9,270 nucleotides of DNA from an uncultured bacterium (GTDB lineage: Bacteria; Planctomycetota; UBA1135; GCA-002686595): contig CADEGS010000090.1 in assembly GCA_902826945.1 (NCBI GenBank), positions 6,690 to 15,959 on the forward strand. Direction: 5' to 3'. Each line of letters starts with the position of its first letter. Positions within the stretch are counted from its first letter, which is position 1. This document shows positions 1 to 6,140 of the stretch, in pieces. A program made the position numbers and the translations under genes. Below the pieces are notes generated by a model. It saw nothing but the letters and a program-made list of their open reading frames with translations, did no database searches and had not been told where the DNA came from.

Positions 1-144
1 CAGGTCGGCCAGCTCGGCGCGCCCGTCCGCGTCGAGCGCGCCGCGCGCCAGCTCCTCGATGCCCTCGATGGCGCTGAGCGTCGAGTCGCAGTCGAAGACG
101 ACCGTGCCGTAGGGCGGCGGCGCGTCAACGAGCGGGGCGCTCAC
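1..144 (-). CDS. serB: Phosphoserine phosphatase-like HAD hydrolase (N-terminal 48 codons, truncated by window edge)
   Basis: The frame opens with GTG at 144-142 and runs off the left edge in frame. Residues 14-32 hold the HAD motif I in its phosphoserine phosphatase form, FDCDST followed by LSAIEGIEEL: nucleophile D18, acid/base D20, and E27 at the spacing of the substrate-recognition Glu of the SerB family. SerB dephosphorylates L-phosphoserine to serine in the cytoplasm, the last step of the pathway begun by SerA, whose gene lies immediately upstream in the same direction. The GTG start overlaps the serA stop as GTGA (144-141), suggesting translational coupling, so no separate ribosome binding site is expected. 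Only motif I is visible, so another HAD phosphatase of similar type is possible; the neighbour and the EGIEEL signature favour SerB. Confidence 0.8.
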   Translation of the reverse strand, partial: MSAPLVDAPPPYGTVVFDCDSTLSAIEGIEELARGALDADGRAELADL

Positions 145-1766
145 AGCGCGAGCAGCTGCACCTCGGCGATCGGGTCCAGCGCGGCGATCTCGGCCACGAT
201 GGAGGGATCGGGTGCGGCGTAGAGGCTCAGGAAGCCGGTCGCGTAGCCGCTCTGGCCCTCGGGCGGCGGCGCCAGGTCGAGGCGACGGATGTTGATGCCG
301 CGGCGTCCGAGCAGCGTGCCGAGCAGGCCGATCACGCCCGGCTCGTCCTTGTGGCGCGTGACGAGCAGCGGCCCGCGCAGGGGCAGGTCGAGCGGGATGC
401 CGTCGATGCGCACCATGCGCGGCTCGCGGCCGAAGACGGCGCCCGCGACCTCGCGCGCCTCGCCGCCGGCGCGGTGCGAGGCGCGCAGCGTGATCTCTCC
501 GGCGCGGTAGTTGCCCTCCTCCTCGACGCTCTCGAGCACGAGGATGCCGCGCTCGCGCGCCAGGCGCGGGGCGTTGACGAAGTTGACGCCCGTCTCGAGC
601 GTGTGGCGCAGCACGCCCGAGAGCATCGCCAGGCGCAGGTGCTCGACGCCGAGGCGCGCCACGGCGCCGGCCACGGTCAGCTCGATCTTGCGCAGCGGCG
701 AGCCCATGCGCTGCGCCAGGAAGCTGCCGAGCTTCTCGGCCAGGAGCAGGAAGGGCGCGATCTCGGCCATCGACTCGGGCGGCAGCGTCGGCACGTTGAC
801 CGCGTTCTGCGCCACGCCGTCGAGGAGGAAGTCGGCCACCTGCTCGGCGATGTCCACCGCCACGCGCATCTGCGCCTCGGCGGAGGACGCGCCGAGGTGT
901 GGCGTCACGATCACGTCGTCGCGCGCGAGCAGCGGGTGGTCGGCGGGCGGCGGCTCCTCCTCGAGCACGTCGAAGGCCGCGCCGCCCAGCCGGCCCTCGG
1001 CCAGCGCGTCGAGCACGGCCTCCTCGTCGACGACGCCGCCGCGGGCGGCGTTGACCAGCCGGCAGCCGGGCTTCACGCGCGCCAGGCGCTCCCAGGAGAT
1101 CAGTCCGCGCGTCGAGTCGGTCAGCGGCACGTGCAGGCTGACGAAGTCCGAGCGCGCCAGCAGCGCGTCCAGGTCGAGCAGCTCGACGCCCGGCGGCATG
1201 CCCGGCGCGCCGGCCTCGAGGAACGGGTCGAAGGCGCACACCTTCATCCCCAGCCCGCGCGCGCGCTCGGCCACGATGCGGCCGATGCGCCCGAGCCCGA
1301 CGACGCCCAGCGTCTTGCCGGTCACCTCGATGCCCATCAGGCCCTTCTTCGACCAGTTGCCGGCGCGCGCGCGCCGGTCGGCGAGCGGGATGTGGCGCGC
1401 CAGCGCGAGCAGCAGCGCGATCGCGAGCTCGGCGGTGGTGGTCGCGTTGCCGCGCGGCGTGTTCATCACCACCACGCCGCGCTCGGTGGCCGCCTCGCAG
1501 TCGATGTTGTCCACGCCGATACCGGCGCGCCCGACGACGCGCAGGCGCGCGGCGGCCTCGATCACCGGACGCGTCACGCGCGTGGCCGAGCGCACGACCA
1601 GCGCGTCCACGTCGCCGACGAGATCGACGAGCTGCTCCTGGCTGAGCCCGGTGCGCACCTCGGGCTCCAGGCCGCGCCGGCGGAAGACCTCCAGCGCGGC
1701 GTCGTTGAGCTCGTCGCAGACCAGGATGCGCGGCTGTCGTTCGCTCTTGTTCACGTCGTCCTTCAC
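141..1766 (-). CDS. serA: D-3-phosphoglycerate dehydrogenase, long form with C-terminal ACT domain
   Basis: This 541-residue protein should oxidise 3-phosphoglycerate to 3-phosphohydroxypyruvate with NAD+, the first step of serine synthesis, in the cytoplasm. The N-terminal substrate domain (about 12-110) carries VVRSATRVT and RAGIGVDNID. The Rossmann fold has the GxGxxG at G157/G159/G162 and an acidic residue, D180, that suits NAD+. Catalytic residues expected of the D-2-hydroxyacid dehydrogenase family are R242 (in ARGG), E271 (before P272) and H290 (in PHLGAS). Residues about 325-455 match the intervening regulatory domain of long-form enzymes, and 465-541 form an ACT domain (HKDEPGVIGLLG), the usual serine-sensing module. 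Length fits the long (about 525-540) class. The start is GTG at 1766, overlapping the ruvA stop as GTGA; no clear Shine-Dalgarno is seen, consistent with coupling. A second in-frame GTG lies four codons downstream. Confidence 0.97.
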   Translation of the reverse strand: MKDDVNKSERQPRILVCDELNDAALEVFRRRGLEPEVRTGLSQEQLVDLVGDVDALVVRSATRVTRPVIEAAARLRVVGRAGIGVDNIDCEAATERGVVVMNTPRGNATTTAELAIALLLALARHIPLADRRARAGNWSKKGLMGIEVTGKTLGVVGLGRIGRIVAERARGLGMKVCAFDPFLEAGAPGMPPGVELLDLDALLARSDFVSLHVPLTDSTRGLISWERLARVKPGCRLVNAARGGVVDEEAVLDALAEGRLGGAAFDVLEEEPPPADHPLLARDDVIVTPHLGASSAEAQMRVAVDIAEQVADFLLDGVAQNAVNVPTLPPESMAEIAPFLLLAEKLGSFLAQRMGSPLRKIELTVAGAVARLGVEHLRLAMLSGVLRHTLETGVNFVNAPRLARERGILVLESVEEEGNYRAGEITLRASHRAGGEAREVAGAVFGREPRMVRIDGIPLDLPLRGPLLVTRHKDEPGVIGLLGTLLGRRGINIRRLDLAPPPEGQSGYATGFLSLYAAPDPSIVAEIAALDPIAEVQLLAL

Positions 1767-2359
1767 TGCCTGAGGGCGGAGCGCACCAGGGCCTCCAGGT
1801 CGCCTTCATCGACCTCGCGGACCGCGCGCTCCACGTTCTTCCGCGCTTCCTTCTCCGCGTAGCCGATCGAGACCAGGGCGTGGACCGCGTCCTCGGCCAC
1901 GGGCGACGGGGCGGCGGGGACGAGCACGCCGTGCTCGGGCGCCGCGGCCGGCGCGGGGGCGCGGTCCTTCAGGTCCAGCAGGATCTGCTGGGCGGTCTTC
2001 TTGCCGACCCCGCGCACGGCCAGGAGCGGCTGCAGGTCGTTCGCCGCCACGGCCGCCAGGAGCGCGTCGCCGGGCAGGTGGGAGAGGATGCCGAGCGCCA
2101 GCCCGGGCCCGACGCCGCGCACGCTCAGCAGCAGGCGGAAGATCTGGCGCGTCGCCTCGTCGGCGAAGCCGTACAGGAGGTGCGCGTCGTCGCGCACGAC
2201 CAGGTGCGTCCAGGCGCGCACGGTGTCCTGCGGCCCGCGCGGCGCGCGGCGGAAGTCGCTGCCGAGCGGCACCGCGAGCGAGAAGCCCACGCCGCCGACC
2301 TCGAGCACCACGCGCGTCGCGTGGCGGCCCTCCAGGCGGCCATCCAGGTACTCGTACAC
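1763..2359 (-). CDS. ruvA: Holliday junction branch migration protein RuvA
   Basis: A 198-residue RuvA, the DNA-binding subunit that recognises four-way junctions and loads the RuvB helicase during recombinational repair. Domain I (1-65) is an OB fold beginning MYEYLDGRLEG, a normal RuvA start. It contains the acidic-pin segment VVRDDAHLLYGF, where D57 and D58 match the pin residues that separate strands. Domain II has two helix-hairpin-helix motifs, about 77-92 (VRGVGPGLALGIL) and 112-132 (VRGVGKKTAQQIL). After an Ala/Pro linker (133-153), residues 154-198 form domain III, the RuvB-binding region. The start is GTG at 2359, with GGAG at 2372-2369 nine bases upstream. Neither ruvB nor ruvC is adjacent; it sits instead between a TPR-alphaCTD gene (22 bp upstream) and serA (4-bp overlap). 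Confidence 0.97.
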   Translation of the reverse strand: MYEYLDGRLEGRHATRVVLEVGGVGFSLAVPLGSDFRRAPRGPQDTVRAWTHLVVRDDAHLLYGFADEATRQIFRLLLSVRGVGPGLALGILSHLPGDALLAAVAANDLQPLLAVRGVGKKTAQQILLDLKDRAPAPAAAPEHGVLVPAAPSPVAEDAVHALVSIGYAEKEARKNVERAVREVDEGDLEALVRSALRQ

Positions 2360-2381
2360 GCCCGCGGGCTCCGCGTCGCGC

Positions 2382-3740
2382 TCAGTCGCCCTTGAGCTTC
2401 AGGCCGTACTCGGCCAGCTTGCTGCGCAGCTCCTGCAGCGAGGTCTGCCCGAAGTTCGGCATGCCCAGGAGCTCCTCGGCCGAGTGCTCGGTCATGTCGC
2501 CCAGCGTCAGGCAGCCGAGCGTCTCGACCGTGCGCCGCGCGCGGATCGAGAGGTTCAGCTCGAGGATCGGCTTGTTGAGCACGTCGGAGCGGTCGCCGGT
2601 GCTCATGCGCTGGGCGTGCGCCTCGATGCTGGCGACGGCCTCCTCGCGCGGCATGCCCAGGCGCAGGCCCTTCGAGTGCAGGATCTCCTTGATCTCGGTC
2701 AGCGACGTCTCGCCGAAGTTCTTGTAGGAGAGCAGCTCCTGCTCGGTGCGCTGGACCAGGTCGCCCAGCGTCGTGATCTGCATCTTGTTGAGGCAGTTGC
2801 GCGCGCGCACCGAGAGCTCGAAGTCCGTGATCGGGATGCGGAGGATCTGGTTGAGCCGGTCCTCCTTCTTCTCCATGTCCTCGTCGTAGTACATGTCCAT
2901 GCCGGCCTTGGCGTCGGACATGTAGACGCGGGCGGCCAGGTCGGTCGCGTCGTGGCGCACGATCGTGTCGTAGCAGGCGGCGGCGTTGCTGTCGCGGCCG
3001 ACGTCCTCGTACAGGACGCCCAGGTTGAGCAGCACGCTGCGCGCGATCGGCCGCAGCGTGAGCAGCGTCTCGTAGATCTCGACGGCGAGCTCGTCCAGGC
3101 CGGAGCGCTCGGCCAGGTAGGCGAAGCGAAAGAGCAGCGCGCGGTTGTGGGGGTCGCGCGTGCGCCCGCGGGCGTAGCAGTCGAGCGCCTGCTCCCAGTC
3201 GCGGCGCAGCTCGGCCACGCGGCCCAGCAGGTAGTCGCCCTCGGTCGTCTCGAGGAACCCGGGCGCGGCGCGCGCGTCCTTCTCGAGGCGGTCGGCCAGG
3301 TCCTCGGGCGCCTCGCCGCGCGCCAGGCCGCGCTCGAGGCGCGCCTCGAGCAGGCCGGCGGTCGGCCGCGGCTCGGACGGATAGGCGCGCGCCAGGCGCG
3401 CGAAGATCGCCTCCGCCTCGTCGTAGCGGTGCAGGGCGGCGAGCGCGCGCCCGCGCGTGTAGGCGGCCGTGTCGTCGGCCTCGTGGGCGGCGAGCTCCGT
3501 CGCGGCGCGCTCCAGGTCGCCCAGCATCCACAGGCCGAGCCCGCGGCGGCGACCGTCGCTCCCGTCCTTGCCCAGCGCCTCGACGCGCGCGCGGAAGGAC
3601 TCGAGCTGGTCGCGGGAGGAGAAGACGCGCGCGCGTCCTTGCTCGAGCATGGCGAAGCTCGTGGGCTCGCCCTTCAGGAGTTCGAAGGCGTCCGTGGACG
3701 CGAAAGCGGGGATCGCGTCGTGGGTTTCGGGAGCGCTCAT
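2382..3740 (-). CDS. TPR protein with two RNA polymerase alpha-CTD-like domains
   Basis: A 452-residue protein of uncertain function. Residues about 65-270 contain around five tetratricopeptide-type helical pairs (for example 93-120, 166-196, 200-232 and 234-265), followed by an acidic linker (281-294). The C-terminal third has two copies of the RNA polymerase alpha C-terminal fold. Copy 1 (about 299-363) is strikingly like authentic RpoA: VRARNCL, GDLVQRTEQELL and SLTEIKEIL. R312, N315, G343, S346 and E349 align with the E. coli DNA-contacting R265, N268, G296, S299 and E302; the K298 position is T345. Copy 2 (about 391-450) keeps R400 and GMPNFGQTSL but has R403 for N268. It lacks the RpoA N-terminal assembly domain, so it is not RpoA itself. 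I infer a cytoplasmic protein binding DNA, RNA polymerase or regulators. ATG at 3740 is used; GTG at 3746, two codons earlier, has better spacing (8 nt) from GAGGA at 3759-3755. It is first in a probable operon with ruvA and serA. Confidence 0.9.
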   Translation of the reverse strand: MSAPETHDAIPAFASTDAFELLKGEPTSFAMLEQGRARVFSSRDQLESFRARVEALGKDGSDGRRRGLGLWMLGDLERAATELAAHEADDTAAYTRGRALAALHRYDEAEAIFARLARAYPSEPRPTAGLLEARLERGLARGEAPEDLADRLEKDARAAPGFLETTEGDYLLGRVAELRRDWEQALDCYARGRTRDPHNRALLFRFAYLAERSGLDELAVEIYETLLTLRPIARSVLLNLGVLYEDVGRDSNAAACYDTIVRHDATDLAARVYMSDAKAGMDMYYDEDMEKKEDRLNQILRIPITDFELSVRARNCLNKMQITTLGDLVQRTEQELLSYKNFGETSLTEIKEILHSKGLRLGMPREEAVASIEAHAQRMSTGDRSDVLNKPILELNLSIRARRTVETLGCLTLGDMTEHSAEELLGMPNFGQTSLQELRSKLAEYGLKLKGD

Positions 3741-3860
3741 GGTCACGGAGGTGTTCCTCGCAGCCGGAGGGGGACCGCGCGGGCCGGGGGAGCTCGGCCG
3801 GAGGGCGCCGGAGCCGGTGCGTCCGGGAGGCACCCGCGGACACCCGCGACGAAGCCGGGG

Positions 3861-3889
3861 ATCATAGGAGCGGGCCGCGGGCGGGTCAA
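3861..3889 (-). promoter_or_regulatory. Sigma70-like promoter of the TPR-alphaCTD/ruvA/serA/serB operon
   Basis: On the minus strand, TTGACC (3889-3884) and TATGAT (3866-3861) are separated by exactly 17 bp, each one base off the consensus hexamers. AATT lies at the upstream edge of the -35. In such GC-rich DNA this match stands out. Transcription would start near 3854, giving a leader of about 110 nt before the TPR-alphaCTD gene. Tandem CACCCGCG copies at 3831-3838 and 3841-3848 lie in the early transcribed region. This is a sequence match only; no experimental support is available here. Confidence 0.7.
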
Positions 3890-3982
3890 TTCGGCGCGCG
3901 GCGCGCTTCGCGCGCGGAACGGGCGCCGCGGGCTGTTCCGTCGCCTCCGGAGGAGTATCGTTCCCCGGCCGCGAGGACTCCC

Positions 3983-3987
3983 GGAGG
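3983..3987 (+). promoter_or_regulatory. Ribosome binding site of the HIT gene
   Basis: GGAGG ends seven bases before the ATG at 3995, an ideal Shine-Dalgarno position. It fixes the start of the HIT-family gene and is one of the few clear ribosome binding sites on the plus strand in this window. Confidence 0.85.
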
Positions 3988-3994
3988 CCCGACC

Positions 3995-4345
3995 ATGAGC
4001 TGCATCTTCTGCCGCATCGCGAGCGGGGAGCTCGACGCCCAGCGGGTGCTCGAGGACGAGCACGTCGTCGCCTTCCGCGACATCCAGCCCCAGGCGCCCA
4101 CGCACGTCCTGGTCGTGCCGCGCCGCCACGTCGGGCGCCTGGACGAGCTCGGGGACGCCGCTCTCGCGGGCGCCCTCTTGCTCGCCGCCGGCGAGGTGGC
4201 GCGCCGCGAGGGGCTCGGGCAGGGCTGGCGCCTGATCGCGAACAGCGGGGAGCACGGCGGCCAGGAGGTCGGCCACCTGCACCTGCACGTGCTCGGCGGC
4301 CGGCGGCTCGGGCGCATGCTGGCGCGCGCCGAGGGGGGCCGCTGA
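3995..4345 (+). CDS. HIT family (HinT-type) purine nucleotide phosphoramidase/hydrolase
   Basis: A 116-residue cytoplasmic histidine-triad protein. Members of the HinT branch hydrolyse adenosine 5'-phosphoramidates and similar AMP conjugates through a nucleotidyl-histidine intermediate. The triad is at H94-L-H96-L-H98, with H96 the expected nucleophile, followed by VLGGR as in HinT. C3 and C6 (CIFC) plus H45 and H94 match the zinc-binding positions of zinc-containing HinT proteins. IANSGEHGGQ (81-90) is the usual nucleotide-site segment. Length is typical (110-120 residues). The GGAGG at 3983 sets the start. Its TGA stop shares one base with the murA ATG (TGATG), so the two are probably cotranscribed and coupled. 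The metabolic link to MurA is not evident. Confidence 0.93.
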   Translation: MSCIFCRIASGELDAQRVLEDEHVVAFRDIQPQAPTHVLVVPRRHVGRLDELGDAALAGALLLAAGEVARREGLGQGWRLIANSGEHGGQEVGHLHLHVLGGRRLGRMLARAEGGR

Positions 4346-5625
4346 TGGACGTCTTCGTGATCGAGGGCGGGCGGCCGCTGTCGGGCAGCGTGCGCTGCGC
4401 CGGGGCCAAGAACTCGGTGCTGCCGATCCTGGCCAGCTCGCTCCTGACCCCGGAGCCGCTGCACCTCTCGAACGTGCCGGCGCTGGCCGACGTGCAGACG
4501 ATGCTCGGCATCCTGGCGGGGCTCGGGACCGAGCACCGCCACGAGCCGGACGGGACGCTCACGGTGCGCACGCCGGAGGTGCCCGAGCCGGTCGCGCCGT
4601 GGGAGCTCGTGCGCAAGATGCGCGCCTCGTTCGAGGTGCTCGGGCCGATGCTCGCGCGCTGCGGGCGCGCCTCGGTCAGCTACCCGGGCGGGTGCGTCTT
4701 CGGCGTGCGTCCGGTGGACGTGCACCTGAAGGGGCTGGAGGCGCTCGGCGCGCGCATCCGCCAGGAGGGCGGCTACGTGCACGCCGAGGCGCCGCCGGGC
4801 GGGCTGGTCGGGGCCGAGCTCTTCCTCGGCACGCCCTTCGGCAGCTCGGTCGGCGCCACGCGCAACGTGATGATGGCGGCCACGCTCGCGCGCGGTCGCA
4901 CGATCCTGCACGGCGCCGCCTGCGAGCCCGAGATCGTGGACCTGGCCGAGTGCCTGAACGCGATGGGCGCGCGCATCCGCGGCCAGGGCTCGCCGCGCCT
5001 CGAGATCGACGGCGTCGAGGCGCTGGGGGGGGCGCGCCACGCGGTGATCCCCGACCGCATCGAGGCCGGCACGTATCTCCTCGCGGGCGCGATCACCGGC
5101 GGCCGCGTGCGCGTCGAGGACGCGCGCCCGGACCACCTCAGCGCGCTGCTCGACCTGTGCCACCGCGCGGGCGTCGCGCTCGAGCGCGGGCCGAGCTGGA
5201 TCGAGACGCAGGAGCGCGAGCGCGGCGCGCGCTTCGCGCCGACCGACGTCACGACGCAGCCCTTCCCCGGCTTCCCGACCGACCTGCAGGCGCAGTGGAT
5301 GGTGCTGATGACGCTCGCCACGGGCGTCAGCGTGGTCACCGAGCGCATCTACACCGACCGCTACATGCACGTGGCCGAGCTGCTGCGCCTCGGCGCGCGC
5401 ATCCGCCGCGAGGGCAGCGCCGCGGTCGTCGAGGGCACCGCGCGCCTCTCGGGCGCGAGCGTGATGGCCTCCGACCTGCGCGCCTCGGCCGCGCTCGTGC
5501 TCGGCGGCCTGGTGGCCGACGGCACGACCGAGGTCCACCGCGTCTACCACATCGATCGCGGCTACGAGCGCATCGAGGAGCGCCTGCGCGCGCTGGGCGC
5601 GTCGATCGAGAGGGAGAGCCGCTGA
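4345..5625 (+). CDS. murA: UDP-N-acetylglucosamine 1-carboxyvinyltransferase MurA
   Basis: A 426-residue enolpyruvyl transferase that moves the enolpyruvyl group of PEP onto UDP-GlcNAc, the first committed step of peptidoglycan precursor synthesis in the cytoplasm. It is the two-domain inside-out alpha/beta barrel. Visible key residues are K22-N23 in GAKNSVLP, R93 in the RAS segment, catalytic loop C117 in PGGC, D313 in FPTDLQAQ (the proton-abstracting Asp), and R405 in [10 protein letters not shown]. Full length matches the family (about 417-430). Because the loop residue is Cys rather than Asp, the enzyme should be of the fosfomycin-sensitive type. The ATG at 4345 overlaps the HIT stop by one base, and GAGGGGGG at 4331-4338 is a suitable ribosome binding site. 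The stop codon lies inside a perfect palindrome (5614-5638). Confidence 0.98.
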   Translation: MDVFVIEGGRPLSGSVRCAGAKNSVLPILASSLLTPEPLHLSNVPALADVQTMLGILAGLGTEHRHEPDGTLTVRTPEVPEPVAPWELVRKMRASFEVLGPMLARCGRASVSYPGGCVFGVRPVDVHLKGLEALGARIRQEGGYVHAEAPPGGLVGAELFLGTPFGSSVGATRNVMMAATLARGRTILHGAACEPEIVDLAECLNAMGARIRGQGSPRLEIDGVEALGGARHAVIPDRIEAGTYLLAGAITGGRVRVEDARPDHLSALLDLCHRAGVALERGPSWIETQERERGARFAPTDVTTQPFPGFPTDLQAQWMVLMTLATGVSVVTERIYTDRYMHVAELLRLGARIRREGSAAVVEGTARLSGASVMASDLRASAALVLGGLVADGTTEVHRVYHIDRGYERIEERLRALGASIERESR

Positions 5626-5638
5626 TTCAGCGGCTCTC
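5614..5638 (+). terminator. Hairpin spanning the murA stop codon, possible terminator
   Basis: GAGAGCCGCTGA and its exact complement flank a single T, a 12-bp palindrome. A realistic RNA fold is a 9-bp stem with a 7-nt loop that contains the murA TGA. There is no U tract after it, the following bases being GCGCGG, so it may act as a terminator, an RNA-stability element or the first member of the stem-loop cluster that follows. Confidence 0.5.
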
Positions 5639-5746
5639 GCGCGGCCGCATGGCCGCGCCCGGCGCGCCAGCGCCGTAGCGCCGCAGGCCTGTCGCGCCGC
5701 AGGCGCGACCCCATCGTCGCGCAGCGACGGAAGCACGCGTTCCGTC
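5639..5746. repeat. Cluster of consecutive short stem-loops downstream of murA
   Basis: Five further perfect inverted repeats are packed one after another. They are 5639-5646/5651-5658 (8 bp, loop GCAT), 5660-5665/5670-5675 (6 bp, loop GCCA), 5691-5698/5702-5709 (8 bp, loop GCA), 5715-5720/5724-5729 (6 bp, loop GCA) and 5726-5732/5740-5746 (7 bp, loop GCACGCG). The last two share bases and so exclude each other. GCGCCGCAGGC also occurs as a direct repeat at 5678-5688 and 5694-5704. All loops begin with GC. The region may be a REP-like repeat or a transcript-end structure; high GC alone raises the chance of such pairing. Confidence 0.55.
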
Positions 5747-5846
5747 CGCGTGAGCCCGCAGCAGGAAGCACCCCCTTGAGAGCCGTGATCCACGCCGGCG
5801 CCGCGATCCGGCACGAACCCGCGCCGATCCCCCGCCAAGACGAAGG

Positions 5847-5885
5847 GGCCGGCCCGCGATCCCCCTGCAGGACCGCGGGCCGGCC
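5847..5885. other. Very strong long hairpin (terminator-like or structured RNA)
   Basis: A perfect 12-bp inverted repeat (5847-5858 with 5874-5885, GGCCGGCCCGCG) continues after one A/C mismatch with three more pairs (5860-5862 with 5870-5872), leaving a 7-nt loop. On the plus strand no U tract follows. On the minus strand the stem is followed by CCTTCGTCTTGG, mildly U-rich, so a leftward terminator is possible. It could also be part of an unrecognised small RNA or the ffh leader. Confidence 0.5.
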
Positions 5886-5887
5886 AG

Positions 5888-5901
5888 CCTCCACAAGGAG
5901 G
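5888..5901 (+). other. Small hairpin sequestering a GGAGG Shine-Dalgarno-like sequence
   Basis: CCTCC (5888-5892), loop ACAA, GGAGG (5897-5901) form a compact 5-bp stem two bases after the strong hairpin. The 3' arm belongs to AAGGAGGT, a near-perfect anti-SD complement, yet no ATG, GTG or TTG lies at usable distance downstream. It therefore has no obvious translational role. Confidence 0.4.
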
Positions 5902-6140
5902 TCGATCGAGAGTCAGTCACCCCGGCGCGGGCTCGCGACCCGGTTCCCAGGGGTCGCTCGCGCCGGCACCGGAGGCTTGGACGTCCGCGTGGCCCGTTCC
6001 TGCCCGGAAGCTTCGGAAAGGCCGGCGCTCGCGCCGCCGCACCCCTCTACGCGGCGGCCGGCGGCGTGTTGGGGGGCGCGCGAAAATCGCTCGGCCGCGG
6101 CGGGCGCTCGGATACGCTCCTGGGCCGCCCCGCGCACGCC

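Larger units (their letters stand above)
3741..3994. other. Divergent intergenic region between the two operons
   Basis: This 254-bp region separates the leftward TPR-alphaCTD gene from the rightward HIT gene. It holds the leftward promoter at 3861-3889, a perfect palindrome GCGCGC-TTC-GCGCGC at 3901-3915 just upstream of that -35, and tandem CACCCGCG copies at 3831-3848. For the rightward genes I see only a weak -10-like TATCGT at 3956-3961, with no convincing -35 at normal spacing. No coding region is supported. Confidence 0.6.
5626..6140. other. Long non-coding gap between murA and ffh
   Basis: About 515 bp with no supported gene. Open frames here on both strands are Arg/Pro/Ala-rich, lack ribosome binding sites and match no family I know. 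The left part is the stem-loop cluster, the centre has the strong hairpin at 5847-5885 and a small hairpin at 5888-5901, and the right part (5910-6140) shows no feature beyond being the leader of ffh. I looked for SRP RNA (the GGAA tetraloop and AGCAGC core), RNase P RNA, tmRNA and tRNA signatures and did not find them. No convincing sigma70 promoter for ffh is visible. Confidence 0.6.

Noticed and set aside
351..1862. Long open frame on the plus strand opposite serA (503 codons)
   Set aside because: Composition is dominated by Arg, Ala, Gln and His with no family motif. It lies antisense to an unmistakable serA, and such frames arise from GC-rich codon structure.
2001..3998. Plus-strand open frame of 665 codons opposite ruvA and the TPR gene
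   Set aside because: Low-complexity shadow of two well-supported minus-strand genes and their promoter region.
3741..4616. Upstream extension of the TPR-alphaCTD frame to 4616
   Set aside because: It would run antisense through the HIT gene and part of murA and through the gene's own promoter; the added sequence is Arg/Pro/Ala-rich. The start near 3740-3746 is better.
4690..4700. Possible intrinsic fosfomycin resistance in MurA
   Set aside because: The catalytic loop reads PGGC with Cys at 117, not the Asp found in naturally resistant MurA.
3886..5838. Minus-strand open frame of 650 codons opposite the HIT gene and murA
   Set aside because: Antisense shadow of two clearly recognised genes, rich in Ala, Arg and His without motifs.
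5601..5912. GTCGATCGAGAG repeated at 5601-5612 and 5901-5912
   Set aside because: A 12-bp exact repeat 300 bp apart, one copy inside murA codons; no target duplication or insertion lies between them, so chance is the simplest explanation.
5750..6060. Possible SRP RNA gene next to ffh
   Set aside because: There are GGAA-containing hairpin-like bases near 6004-6020 and GCAGCAGGAAGC at 5758, but the conserved GGAAGG-AGCAGC asymmetrical-loop core of SRP RNA is absent on both strands.
6066..6140. Upstream in-frame start giving 25 extra residues to Ffh
   Set aside because: Ffh proteins start at the MFE-type segment encoded from 6141; the extra residues are basic low-complexity and have no ribosome binding site.
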